In this document: positions 9,770-19,510 of the stretch, piece after piece
How the letters are laid out: each line of letters begins with the position of its first letter
How positions within the stretch are numbered: position 1 is the first letter of the stretch
NCBI GenBank assembly: GCA_002471275.1
Contig: DKPQ01000017.1
Span: forward strand, 558,001 to 622,000
Reading direction: 5' to 3'
DNA: 64,000 bases
Origin: Flammeovirgaceae bacterium UBA7330
GTDB taxonomy: Bacteria > Bacteroidota > Bacteroidia > Cytophagales > Cyclobacteriaceae
Translations under genes and position numbers: made by a program
The notes under the pieces: model-generated
Database searches by the model: none
What the model saw: the letters and a program-made list of their open reading frames with translations, nothing else
Told to the model about the DNA's origin: nothing

Positions 9770-12700
9770 ATGAAAGGCATACTATGTTTTATCATTAGTA
9801 GCTGTTTTATATTTAACGCAGTTTCTCAGAATTCGCCTGTTCTTGAAGCAATTGATGATCTTACCCTTCCTGAGGGGATGGTTTATGAGTTGACTTTTGG
9901 AGCATCTGATCCTGACCCCGGAGATTCGCTGACATTTGAGGTATTGGATCTTCCTTATTTTGCCACTTTTTCTGAATCAACTGAGGGAACAGGTAATATT
10001 TCTATACAATCAGGTTTTTCTGATGCAGGACAATACACGATTACTGTAAGGGTTTATGATGAGTCTCTCAACAGTGATGAAGATAGCTTTTTACTCACTA
10101 TTGAGGAAAATACACCAAAGGCCAGTACTCAGGAGTTATTGAATTTTAATTATTCTATCAATGCAGGAGGTACACTGGACTATTACGTATATTATCCTCT
10201 TAATTACGATGCATATCCGAATGATCAGCCTGTTTTAATTTATTTACATGGTTTGGGAATGCGTGGTGGAAGTCCTACCAAACTTATAAGTGCTGAAAAT
10301 GATGGAGCACCATCTCATTATGTAGAAAATGGAGGTGATTTACCTATGATGGTGGTTACTCCACATCAACCGGTATGGATTGGGGGAGTGAGTTATTCTA
10401 CCTGGAATATACCTTTGGTCAAAGAACTTGTAGAGCATATTAAAACCTCATTGAATGTAGACCAGGACCGCATTTACCTGACAGGGTTTTCAAACGGAGG
10501 GCAATCTGCATGGCAGTATGCTATTGAATATAAAGAAGATCTTGCAGCATTAATTCCTGTTGCAGGTAGAACAAACCTTACCAATCAATCACTTTATGGT
10601 ATGAACCTTCAGGATCCTGAGTATGCCTGTCAGATCAGTGATTTGCCAATCAATGTATGGCATAGTTTTAATGATGAAGTGATCAATATTGGGCACGCCA
10701 CATCCATGGTGGAGTCTATTAATAATTGTATTCCGGCTCCAGATCCGACCCCACAATTACACATACTTTCTGGTGTTTCTCATGGTGGAACAAGGCCTGC
10801 AGTTTATGGAAACATTTCAGGACCTGATAATATTTATAACTGGATGCTCTCCTATGTGAGAGGTGTTGGTTTTACAGATACAGATCCACCAGTATTTGTG
10901 AATGGGACGCCATCAGTAGATAACCTTTTGGATGTCAGTTTTGATCTGAATATTGATTTAGATGAAGTAGGTACCGTCTATTATGCATTATATGGTACAA
11001 ATATTACACCAACAGCAGAAGATGTTATTACCGGATCCGGGTCTTCAATTATTAGTTTTGGATCGGTGAGCAATATGCAATCATCAACAAAAACAATTTC
11101 AGGTTTGGCTCCCGAAACAACTTATTATTTATGGATGATTGCCGAGGACGTGATAAGCCCGGCAAACAGGCAAGCTGAACCAACCGGATTGGTGATCACA
11201 ACTAGTGAAGAAATTATTGATGATCAACCACCAATCTATGAGCAGACACCCCTAATAACGGAATTGGGAGCCGGAAGTATCCAATTCGAAGTTGATATTG
11301 ATGAAGAAGGAGAAATCTACTGGGGAATTTTTCATCCCACAGTCGATCCTGATGTTGCAGACCTGCTGAATAATCAAAATGGAATTCTATTTGGAAATCA
11401 ACCAACAGATGGATCTCCTGTGTTATTTAATAGTATTGGATTATTCCGGAATACCTCCTATAGGCTGGGTATTCTTGCAGTTGATAATGAAGAGGAACCT
11501 AATATTCAGAGTACAGTCTATATTATTGATTTTGTTACAGACAGTCTTGAAGAAGGAGTTATACCTGATAGGAAATATTTACTGAATATCACTAAAAATG
11601 CTTCGCCATCGAATGAATTTGGATGGAATGATTTAGGCTTTGATGGATTTAATGGAAGCAAAATATTCAACGGACTGAAAGATGATCAAGAGCAGACCGG
11701 ATCCTTTCAGATCATTACTTATAATGGAGAAGAAGGGTCTTCAATTAATAGTGTTGCCGATAATGGCTCAGGGTATGGTTCAGGAAGTACTTTCCCTGCT
11801 GAGGTAGTAAGGTATGGCGCATATACAACAGGAATGGGTATTATTGATTTCAAAAACCTTGATCCTGATAAATATTATTCTTTTAACATTCTTGGAAGTA
11901 GAAATACAAGTGGAAGCAGAACAACCAATTATACAATTGATTCTGAAACACATAGCCAGGAAAGTGTCAATAATCTTTCATCAACCATTTCATTTGTAAA
12001 AATCACCCCAGCGTCTAACGGGGAAATCAGGTTAAGTTTTGCCCCCGGAAGTAGTAACTGGGGATATATAAACTTAATTGAGATAGAAGAATACAATCAG
12101 CTTTCCGGAGATACTGTTCCTCCTATCCTTCAGCCCGGACTTACTGCTTTGCAGATAGATGATAATGAAGTTGAAATAACCTGGACCGGTTCCTTTGCTT
12201 CTGATCTAGCGGGTTACACGTTGTATAGATCACTTTCTCCTGAGCCATCTTCAGATCTGCTTGCTGATATTTTAATAGCAAATGCTTCAGGAATTTCATT
12301 TTTGGATTCTACAGTAGTGACAGGGCAACAATATTATTACTGGTTGATGGCTATTGATAGTGCCGGAAACTACTCTTCAATATCTTCTATTGATTCAATT
12401 TTTGTGATAGCCAATGACACAATAGCTCCTCAACCACCTACGGGACTCATAGCAGTGGAAATAGGAACTCAACATGTAAACCTGGCATGGAACAGTAATC
12501 CTGAGAGTGACATACTTGGCTATCAGTTAGCCAGGGGTGAATCAGTAGATTTTGATTTTGAATCAGGGATCATAGCCGGACCAATTGACGAGACTATGTT
12601 TTTGGATTCGCTTCTCGCTGATCAAACAACCTACTATTATAAGGCCAAAGCGATTGACTTAAGTGGTAATAGGTCAATAGAATCAGAGGCCTTAAGCATT

Positions 12701-15700
12701 ACAACATTGGATGGGACTCCCCCAGCACTTCCTGACTCATTATTTTTAGTACCCGGTACGACTGCTATTGAAGTTAGGTGGTTGCAGAGTATATCAACAG
12801 ATGTAGCAGGTTACAATTTATTCAGATCAATTGAAGCTGATAAAATAGTATTTGATAGCATAGGTAGTAATCCAATCATTCCTATTTCGAAGAACATATG
12901 GCTTCCATTTGAAAGTAATCTACTTGATGCTTCAGGTAATGCGATCATTTCTTCGTCAGGTGGAGGAATGAATTATATTTCAGGAAACATAATTGAAGGG
13001 ATTTTTGCTGCTCAGTTTGACGGGGTGGATGATATTATTGCATTGGATGAGGGAGATGCCTTTATCCATCAGACTTTCACTTCAAAAACAATCTCAATGT
13101 GGGTGAATGCCAATACAACTGCCGGGCTCATTGATATATATGATGAAGGAGGAAGTACCAATGGAATTGGGATTCGCCTGAGAGACGGTTTGATCGAAGG
13201 TGTGGTGCAGGATAACCATGTAATCGAGATTGTGGAGGCACCAATAGACACAAATACCTGGACACATGTTGCATTGGTTTTTGATCAAAGTATACTTAGC
13301 ATATACTTAAATGGTGTTCTCATGGATTTGCAAGTCACACCGTTTGCAAGTGTGGGAAACCATAGTGATGCAGGTGGTCTTGGAGGAACAAATGGCAGCA
13401 ATGCATTTGATACAGTGGGGAATAATTTTAGTGGCTTTATTGATGAATTCATGGTGTTCCCACTAGCTTTAGATAGCAATACCCTTAAGTCTTACCATAA
13501 GTATTACCATCCGGCAGTCGATATCATTTCAGTGCCTGTTGATTCATTAATTGCTGAACTCAGTGAAAATGATACTGTATTTGTTGACGATTCTCTCCAA
13601 CCAGGTGTAGAATACGGTTATTTCTTGTCAGTGGTAGACACATCAGGAAACAAATCCGGATATACTTCACCTGTATTTGGCCAGATTGACTTTATTGATC
13701 CGCCTCAGACACCACAAAATTTACAGGTTGTATTATCAGGTGCCAATGGATTACAGTTGGGATGGGATGCTGTACCATCTGCTGGTTTTTCTCATTACAC
13801 ATTATACAGATCCATTATGCCTTTCACGTCAGGGGATGAAGCAGATTATGTTCTGGATAGTATTTCAGTCAATGATCACCTGGATGTATCTCTTCAGGGG
13901 GAGTACACCTACTATTATCGGGTGTCAGCAGTGAATGTGAGTGGCGATGAATCTGAATTGTCAGATATGGTTAGCTACACTATTCCGGATACTCAGGCGC
14001 CTCTGGCCCCAATCAACACCACGGTAGTTGGAGATACTGACAGGATCTCACTTATATGGGAAAATGGAGGATCAATGGATGTCAGTGGATACAATATATA
14101 TAGAAATACAGGTTCAGCACCCCTTGTTGATTCAGCATATCTCTACGCTCAAGAATTGGGTAGCTCCTTTATAGATATGGGGGTACTTGAGCTTTCTCAA
14201 TATTTTTATATGGTTACGGCTTTTGATGAAGTTTTTAATGAATCCGAACCAGGAAATGTAGCATTTGGAAGCCCGCTTAATGTCACCCCCCCCTCAGCAC
14301 CGGTCGGTGTCACAGCCCTGTTAATTGATGATACAGAGATTTCTCTTACATGGGATGAAAACATGGAGTCAGATTTATTTGGTTATCGTGTTTACAGAGG
14401 TTTAGATCCGGAATTTATTCCATTTGGAAACAAGGTCGCGGATAGTCTTACTGAGGCCTCATTTGTTGATAGTGGGTTGGAGGCAGAGACAGAGTACTTC
14501 TATTACATTACTGCTATTGATGTTAATGGCAATGAGTCTTTATTGAGTCTTTTGGTGAGCACTACAACGAATCAACAGGTAGAATTTCCTGAGACTCCTC
14601 AGAATCTGCAGGCTTTATTATCAGGAACCGAAGACATCCTATTGACCTGGGATAATGTAACGTCTACTGGGATATCTCACTATGGTATTTATAGGGCAAC
14701 AACACCATTTGATCTGTTAAGTGAAGCGACCTATATAGTAGATAGTGTCTTTACAACGGATTATATGGATATGACACTCGAGGAAGAAGTTACTTATTAT
14801 TATCGTGTGTCATCAAAGAATGTGAACGGAGAAGAATCTTTGTTGTCAGATATGGTGAGTTATACAATACCTGACTCTCAATCGCCTTTAGCACCAATCA
14901 ATATCACAGCACATGGGGATACAAGTATGGTTGTACTTGGCTGGGAAGACGGGGGATCTACAGATGTCGTCGGATTTAACATTTACCGTAATGTAGGTGC
15001 AGTACCTCTTATTGATTCAACTTCTCTCTATGCACAAGTTTTGGGTACATCATTTACAGATTCGGGAGTTGATGAACTGGCTGAATATTATTATCTGATA
15101 ACGGCCTTTGATGAAGCGAATAATGAATCGGTACCTGGAAATTTAGTATTTTCAAGTCCACTTAATATTACACCACCTTCAGCACCTGACGGGGTTTCCG
15201 CTTTGTTGACAGGAGATACAGAAATCATGATTTCATGGGATGCGAACACAGAGCCCGATTTATTCGGATATAGGGTATACAGAGGGTTTATATCTGGATT
15301 CAGCCCTCAGGGCAACTTACTTGTAGATTCGCTCAACGATATTTCTTATACAGATGGATCATTGGAACATGACGTTCAGTATTATTATTATGTGACTGCC
15401 GTAGATGTGCAAGGGAATGAATCTTTAATAAGTCTGGAAGTAAATGCGATAACGAATTCAGAGCCAATATCAAGCGATATTGTTGAAACAGTTATGGTGA
15501 ACCTGACTGAAACCGGTGCAAATTCTGGTGACCCTTCATGGAATGACCTGGCAGTAGAAAGTGTAGATAAATTTATGACGTTCCTATCATTGACTGATTC
15601 TTTGGGATCAGTTACGCCATATGCACTAACCGTATATAATGGACAACTTGGTTCAACAATAAATAATATAGCTGATAATGGATCTGATTTAGATGATGGC

Positions 15701-16351
15701 ATCTATCCGGATCAGGTTTCCAGATTTGGGGCTTATACGACTAATTTTGGTGTAATGATTTTGGAAAACCTTGACGTTAATCATACCTATGATATTAGTC
15801 TTCTTTCGGGAAGAAGTGGTTCTGGAAGCAGGATAACTACCTTTGATATTAATCAAACTTATACTCAAAGTATTGAAAGTATCAACAACAGAGAAAACAT
15901 TGCGTTTTTTGAATCTGTTGAACCTTTATCTAACGGGACAATAATGATAAATTTCTCAAAGAACAATAGTAACTGGGGATACCTCAATGCAATTGTTATT
16001 CATAAGCATGAAAGTGATCAGGCGGGTGCAAGAGTAGCTTATAGTGACTCTGAAAATGTAACATTGAGTAGTGAGAGTAATATCACCAAATCTACGCTGG
16101 AGCAGGAAGGTGTAGGAGTAATGATCTATCCCAACCCTGTAATTAGTAAGTTCGAAGTACAATTGACCAAACCTCTTGAAGAATCTTCAACTTTAGTTAT
16201 TCGTAATTTGCAAGGACAAGCACTTGAAGAATTTTACCTGCAAGAGGGTAAGAGTCATTTTCAATTCAAATTGAACTACCCTTCTGGGGTATATCATTTG
16301 ACAATTCAGGGTAGTGGAATATCTGTAAGAAAGATGATTTTAGTTGAGTAG
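9770..16351 (+). CDS. Giant secreted esterase with LamG, FN3 repeats and T9SS sorting domain
   Basis: The 2193-residue protein starts with a signal peptide (MKGILCFIISS...VSQ). A cadherin-like domain covers ~23-115. An alpha/beta-hydrolase of the PHB-depolymerase/feruloyl-esterase type covers ~119-370, with oxyanion region YLHGLG, nucleophile Ser241 in GFSNGG, and likely Asp302 and His338 (SHGG). About ten FN3-like domains follow. A LamG/concanavalin-like domain (~1041-1244, DEGGSTNGIGIR) sits within one of them. Two divergent copies of the locus-wide WNN module (here WND) lie at ~601-785 and ~1902-2081. A sorting domain (IYPNPVIS) ends the protein. It may deacylate polysaccharide at the cell surface. 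It stands alone on the strand, 138 bases after the polymerase gene, and converges on the TolC-like gene with a 10-base gap. Confidence 0.85.
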   Translation: MKGILCFIISSCFIFNAVSQNSPVLEAIDDLTLPEGMVYELTFGASDPDPGDSLTFEVLDLPYFATFSESTEGTGNISIQSGFSDAGQYTITVRVYDESLNSDEDSFLLTIEENTPKASTQELLNFNYSINAGGTLDYYVYYPLNYDAYPNDQPVLIYLHGLGMRGGSPTKLISAENDGAPSHYVENGGDLPMMVVTPHQPVWIGGVSYSTWNIPLVKELVEHIKTSLNVDQDRIYLTGFSNGGQSAWQYAIEYKEDLAALIPVAGRTNLTNQSLYGMNLQDPEYACQISDLPINVWHSFNDEVINIGHATSMVESINNCIPAPDPTPQLHILSGVSHGGTRPAVYGNISGPDNIYNWMLSYVRGVGFTDTDPPVFVNGTPSVDNLLDVSFDLNIDLDEVGTVYYALYGTNITPTAEDVITGSGSSIISFGSVSNMQSSTKTISGLAPETTYYLWMIAEDVISPANRQAEPTGLVITTSEEIIDDQPPIYEQTPLITELGAGSIQFEVDIDEEGEIYWGIFHPTVDPDVADLLNNQNGILFGNQPTDGSPVLFNSIGLFRNTSYRLGILAVDNEEEPNIQSTVYIIDFVTDSLEEGVIPDRKYLLNITKNASPSNEFGWNDLGFDGFNGSKIFNGLKDDQEQTGSFQIITYNGEEGSSINSVADNGSGYGSGSTFPAEVVRYGAYTTGMGIIDFKNLDPDKYYSFNILGSRNTSGSRTTNYTIDSETHSQESVNNLSSTISFVKITPASNGEIRLSFAPGSSNWGYINLIEIEEYNQLSGDTVPPILQPGLTALQIDDNEVEITWTGSFASDLAGYTLYRSLSPEPSSDLLADILIANASGISFLDSTVVTGQQYYYWLMAIDSAGNYSSISSIDSIFVIANDTIAPQPPTGLIAVEIGTQHVNLAWNSNPESDILGYQLARGESVDFDFESGIIAGPIDETMFLDSLLADQTTYYYKAKAIDLSGNRSIESEALSITTLDGTPPALPDSLFLVPGTTAIEVRWLQSISTDVAGYNLFRSIEADKIVFDSIGSNPIIPISKNIWLPFESNLLDASGNAIISSSGGGMNYISGNIIEGIFAAQFDGVDDIIALDEGDAFIHQTFTSKTISMWVNANTTAGLIDIYDEGGSTNGIGIRLRDGLIEGVVQDNHVIEIVEAPIDTNTWTHVALVFDQSILSIYLNGVLMDLQVTPFASVGNHSDAGGLGGTNGSNAFDTVGNNFSGFIDEFMVFPLALDSNTLKSYHKYYHPAVDIISVPVDSLIAELSENDTVFVDDSLQPGVEYGYFLSVVDTSGNKSGYTSPVFGQIDFIDPPQTPQNLQVVLSGANGLQLGWDAVPSAGFSHYTLYRSIMPFTSGDEADYVLDSISVNDHLDVSLQGEYTYYYRVSAVNVSGDESELSDMVSYTIPDTQAPLAPINTTVVGDTDRISLIWENGGSMDVSGYNIYRNTGSAPLVDSAYLYAQELGSSFIDMGVLELSQYFYMVTAFDEVFNESEPGNVAFGSPLNVTPPSAPVGVTALLIDDTEISLTWDENMESDLFGYRVYRGLDPEFIPFGNKVADSLTEASFVDSGLEAETEYFYYITAIDVNGNESLLSLLVSTTTNQQVEFPETPQNLQALLSGTEDILLTWDNVTSTGISHYGIYRATTPFDLLSEATYIVDSVFTTDYMDMTLEEEVTYYYRVSSKNVNGEESLLSDMVSYTIPDSQSPLAPINITAHGDTSMVVLGWEDGGSTDVVGFNIYRNVGAVPLIDSTSLYAQVLGTSFTDSGVDELAEYYYLITAFDEANNESVPGNLVFSSPLNITPPSAPDGVSALLTGDTEIMISWDANTEPDLFGYRVYRGFISGFSPQGNLLVDSLNDISYTDGSLEHDVQYYYYVTAVDVQGNESLISLEVNAITNSEPISSDIVETVMVNLTETGANSGDPSWNDLAVESVDKFMTFLSLTDSLGSVTPYALTVYNGQLGSTINNIADNGSDLDDGIYPDQVSRFGAYTTNFGVMILENLDVNHTYDISLLSGRSGSGSRITTFDINQTYTQSIESINNRENIAFFESVEPLSNGTIMINFSKNNSNWGYLNAIVIHKHESDQAGARVAYSDSENVTLSSESNITKSTLEQEGVGVMIYPNPVISKFEVQLTKPLEESSTLVIRNLQGQALEEFYLQEGKSHFQFKLNYPSGVYHLTIQGSGISVRKMILVE

Positions 16352-16361
16352 CGAAAGAAAA

Positions 16362-17042
16362 TTAATTTTCAGGAAGAGGGGGAAGTGGTGCTCCTATTTT
16401 CGTTTCTAACTGGAGCTTAATTCTATTGAAATCACTCAATAAGCTTACCTGACTGGAAAATTCTCGATTGTATGTTCTCTGAGCCTGGTTAAGTTCCTGT
16501 AGATCAATATCATTGTTCTTGAATTTTTCTTCAAGGATCAGATAGTTGGAGTATTCATTTTCTGTGAGTTCTCGTTGTCGCTCAAGCAATTCCTTTGTTT
16601 TGATAAAATCATTGTATGCGATGACAATCTCCTGTTTAATCTGATTTTTCCTTAGCTCAGCCATATTCTCAGCAAAATCTGCTTTCTCCTTCGCTATTTT
16701 TTTATTGGTTGCCTGATCAGCAAAAATGCCCAGAGGTATAGTAAGGGAGAAGTTATATCTTGGAAATAAGATATTATTTTGATTCCGCTCGGGGTTAATT
16801 ACATATTCGTTAATGTTTCCTACGGCTCTGATACTATTCATCCATTCCCAGGTTGCTTGAGCTGACTCTGTTTTTGCGATTACAATAGTGTTGTCCAATG
16901 TTTCAAATTCCTTATTATTTTCAAATGCTAATTCAAAGAGCTGCTGTACATAAGGATCAGTAGTATAGATCGATTCGATAAACTGTTGGCAATAGCCCTG
17001 AAGACTACTGACCAAACTAAGAAAAAGAACCAGATTTTTCAT
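16362..17042 (-). CDS. Half-length TolC-like outer membrane protein
   Basis: The 226-residue protein has a signal peptide (MKNLVLFLSLVSSLQGYCQ) followed by long charged helices (residues ~110-215: AKEKADFAENMAELRKNQIKQEIVIAYNDF..., NDIDLQELNQAQRTYNREF). These are like the periplasmic coiled-coil hairpin of TolC/OEP-family proteins, but there is only about one repeat where canonical TolC has two (over 400 residues). Both ends look natural, so I do not call it truncated. It follows the Wzc-like gene by 19 bases on the same strand, which suggests a shared role in polysaccharide export. No Wza-type channel is seen in the window. It could instead be a periplasmic adaptor. Confidence 0.65.
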   Translation of the reverse strand: MKNLVLFLSLVSSLQGYCQQFIESIYTTDPYVQQLFELAFENNKEFETLDNTIVIAKTESAQATWEWMNSIRAVGNINEYVINPERNQNNILFPRYNFSLTIPLGIFADQATNKKIAKEKADFAENMAELRKNQIKQEIVIAYNDFIKTKELLERQRELTENEYSNYLILEEKFKNNDIDLQELNQAQRTYNREFSSQVSLLSDFNRIKLQLETKIGAPLPPLPEN

Positions 17043-17061
17043 AATCCTAAGTTTAATGAAT

Positions 17062-19227
17062 TTACAAATCGATATTAGATGATTCTACCATATTCAAAAT
17101 GGAGCCGATAAATTTTTCTTGATTTTCGAGGAATTCTATGGATTCAAAATCCAGTTGCTTAACAGTGGACTTCGCACTAAAGACTGTAATGATACCATTT
17201 GCCAGTAAAGACAATTCTCTGGAATCGGAGTGTAAGTTAAGCGCCGGACCTTCAAGAAACACAAAGTTATACGCTGAAAGCAACTCTTTTACCTGTTCAT
17301 TGAAATCATCAGGCAGTACTTCGTAGGGAGAATAATCAAGCTTTTTGCATCCTATTACATCCACATATTTATTCTTTGTATTTGTAATACCCTGTCGAAG
17401 CTGCTTGAGTCTGGGCTCACCTAAAATGGGTTTTGCTCTGTAAAAATTAGTGATCGAATTATTTCTGAAATTTGTATCAATGATCAATATCTTTTTTCGC
17501 CTCATACTTAAAGCAGAGGCTGATGAGATGATCATTTCTGTCTTCCCTTCGCCAGTTCGGCAGGAAGTAAATAATATGATCTTCCCTTGATGCTGGTTGA
17601 GCTCAAATCTAAGTTTTCTGATCTGTTCGTTGAATATGGAGGTATCCTTGCTTTTCTCTTTACTAAAATTCAACAGTCCAAATGAGGCTGTTTTGTCTTT
17701 TTTGTTCTTTAAATGTACCCTGTTGAGTGAAGCCAATAGCTTTAAATCAACTTTTCTCGCAAAATTTGATGGTGTTTTAATCGAAGTATCCAGGTACTCA
17801 AGCAGTAAAACCAGAATAAGACAAAACATAAAACTGCTTGCACCAGACAATCCTGATATAATGACTCTTTTTGAAGGTTCGGCCACTGTGGCCGGTTGAC
17901 CTTTTACGACCTGCCTTAATGAGGATTCAGAAGAGGTAGAAATGTCCAGTGCCTGGTTATACTTTTCCTGGGCCCAAAGGTATTCCTGACTTGCTAACTC
18001 TATCTCATCTTCCAGGGCATTCACCTGTACTTCATAGTTTGCAAACCCACCGATACTACGACGTAAACTCCATATTTTGTTTCGCAATGAAGTAATGTTT
18101 TCTGTAGCTAACTGTTTTTGTAACTCCAGGTCTCTTAAGGATTGAGAGGGGTTTTGTTGAAGAATAATGTTATCTGCATTGTTTTGTGATGAACTGATCA
18201 TCAATCTTTGGAGTCTGTTTCTGGCTATTTCCAATGAATCTCTCAGTGCATTATTTGTCTTTCCTGATTGCTCGTATCTCGAGCTAAGTGAGTTAACTCT
18301 ATTTCTTAATTGTAGTAACTCGAGATTATTGATTTCACTACTCTGATTAAAATTTTGTTGTACTTCACCATTATCAAAATTTTGGATTTCCAGATTAATT
18401 CTTCTAAGTTTCTTCTCTTCCTCGTCCAGGCCTGCCTGCAGTTCCGTCAGTTGTTCAACTGTTGCGGAACTTTCAACCCGCAAATTGACCAGATTATTAG
18501 ATGCTTTGAATTCTTTAAGTTGCTCTGTTTTCTCATTTAGAATGTCACGTTTATTATTGACAAGAGCAGCAAACTGTCTCACCGAGCTGACTGTTCGCAC
18601 GGCTCTTTCTGAGTCAGTATATCGTTGATAGATATTGTACAATTCATTAACCATATGTGCGGATAGTTCGGCACTATTGGTAACTGCTTCAATAGAGATG
18701 AAATCAGTCCTTTTTACCCTATCTATGCTTATTTTTTCATTCAGAGACTTATCATCATATTTAAATAACTGTAATAATTTAAGCAGTCGTCTCTCGTCCT
18801 GGATGTAAGTGGTTAGAAGTGTATTAGAATCTATTTTTGCTTTGATCATTGCAGGCGCTTTTTGAAAATCAATGTCTTGCAAGAATAGATTTCCCTCAAA
18901 GTCACTATCAGAAACTTTTTTAAACGGATTTTCTGAAACCAGATCATGATACAACAATTCATAACCCAGCAAGCTCATTACAAGTGGTGATTTTAAAGTT
19001 TCAATAAGGTTACTGAATTTTACATCTATCTCATATAAGTTGAAATTTCCCTCAGTGATGGTGACCTGATCAGTAAGTGTAAATCCAGTAGAAATTTGCG
19101 TAGTGGATTTATATTCTACCTGTGCTCCTCTTGTTAAAAAGTATGCAAGAAATGCTGCAAATAATGGGACTGACAAAAGCAGCCATTTATATTTTAACAG
19201 GACCCTGAATAATACTATTAAATCCAA
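17062..19227 (-). CDS. Wzc-like chain-length determinant / BY-kinase-type P-loop protein
   Basis: This 721-residue inner-membrane protein has the Wzz-Wzc architecture. TM1 is at ~13-31 (YKWLLLSVPLFAAFLAYFL). A periplasmic domain with long coiled coils (~195-440) follows, then TM2 at ~455-475 and a cytoplasmic P-loop domain at ~520-721. Walker A is CRTGEGKT (Lys562) and Walker A' is ILIIDTNFR, where D-x-D/N-x-R is usual. The C-terminal tail has no tyrosine cluster, so the autophosphorylation tail known from Wzc/CapB is not evident. Such proteins set polymer length and couple polymerase to export. The TolC-like gene lies directly downstream. The start is divergent from the repeat-rich T9SS gene at 19511. 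Confidence 0.85.
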   Translation of the reverse strand: MDLIVLFRVLLKYKWLLLSVPLFAAFLAYFLTRGAQVEYKSTTQISTGFTLTDQVTITEGNFNLYEIDVKFSNLIETLKSPLVMSLLGYELLYHDLVSENPFKKVSDSDFEGNLFLQDIDFQKAPAMIKAKIDSNTLLTTYIQDERRLLKLLQLFKYDDKSLNEKISIDRVKRTDFISIEAVTNSAELSAHMVNELYNIYQRYTDSERAVRTVSSVRQFAALVNNKRDILNEKTEQLKEFKASNNLVNLRVESSATVEQLTELQAGLDEEEKKLRRINLEIQNFDNGEVQQNFNQSSEINNLELLQLRNRVNSLSSRYEQSGKTNNALRDSLEIARNRLQRLMISSSQNNADNIILQQNPSQSLRDLELQKQLATENITSLRNKIWSLRRSIGGFANYEVQVNALEDEIELASQEYLWAQEKYNQALDISTSSESSLRQVVKGQPATVAEPSKRVIISGLSGASSFMFCLILVLLLEYLDTSIKTPSNFARKVDLKLLASLNRVHLKNKKDKTASFGLLNFSKEKSKDTSIFNEQIRKLRFELNQHQGKIILFTSCRTGEGKTEMIISSASALSMRRKKILIIDTNFRNNSITNFYRAKPILGEPRLKQLRQGITNTKNKYVDVIGCKKLDYSPYEVLPDDFNEQVKELLSAYNFVFLEGPALNLHSDSRELSLLANGIITVFSAKSTVKQLDFESIEFLENQEKFIGSILNMVESSNIDL

Positions 19228-19510
19228 CTATGAAAAGCTTTTAATTTAAGGTGATTAAGCACAAAAGTATAGAATTTATGTGATCTCCGGCTATTTATAT
19301 CGACTACTTAGATGCAGTTACCGTTGTAAGAATCTATGCTATTATAATACCGTTTCCATACTTAATTAAATAATGTGATGATCTAGCACGAATTTTGATT
19401 AATTTAAGTATCCCTGCTATGCAGGAAACTGCATTAAATCAATTTATTGGGAGCTATACAATTATTATTAATGTTAATTTTGTATTGCTCCGCATTAAAA
19501 TCCGCCGCTA
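19228..19510. other. Divergent intergenic region, Wzc-like gene / T9SS gene
   Basis: These 283 AT-rich bases separate two divergent genes and should hold both promoters. A short perfect inverted repeat, CCTGC-TAT-GCAGG, lies at 19413-19425. It has no T tract, so it is not a clear terminator; it could be an operator. I see no open frame worth reporting and no RNA gene. Confidence 0.5.
19475..19482 (+). promoter_or_regulatory. Possible Bacteroidota -7 element (TAATTTTG)
   Basis: TAATTTTG matches the Bacteroidota TAnnTTTG consensus and lies 29 bases before ATG 19511, a sensible distance. No well-spaced TTTG -33 element is visible, so this is tentative in such AT-rich DNA. Confidence 0.3.

Noticed and set aside
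9770..16351. Repeated FN3/WNN-encoding DNA as a DNA repeat array or CRISPR
   Set aside because: The repetition is at protein-domain level with long diverged units; no short identical repeats with regular spacers are present.
16357..16370. GAAAATTAATTTTC palindrome between convergent genes as a terminator
   Set aside because: Entirely AT-rich and overlapping the TolC-like stop codon; no stable GC stem or T tract beyond it.
16362..17042. TolC-like gene as a frameshifted or truncated pseudogene
   Set aside because: It has a signal peptide, a natural C-terminus and tight spacing to the Wzc-like gene; no continuation of TolC sequence is seen in the flanks.
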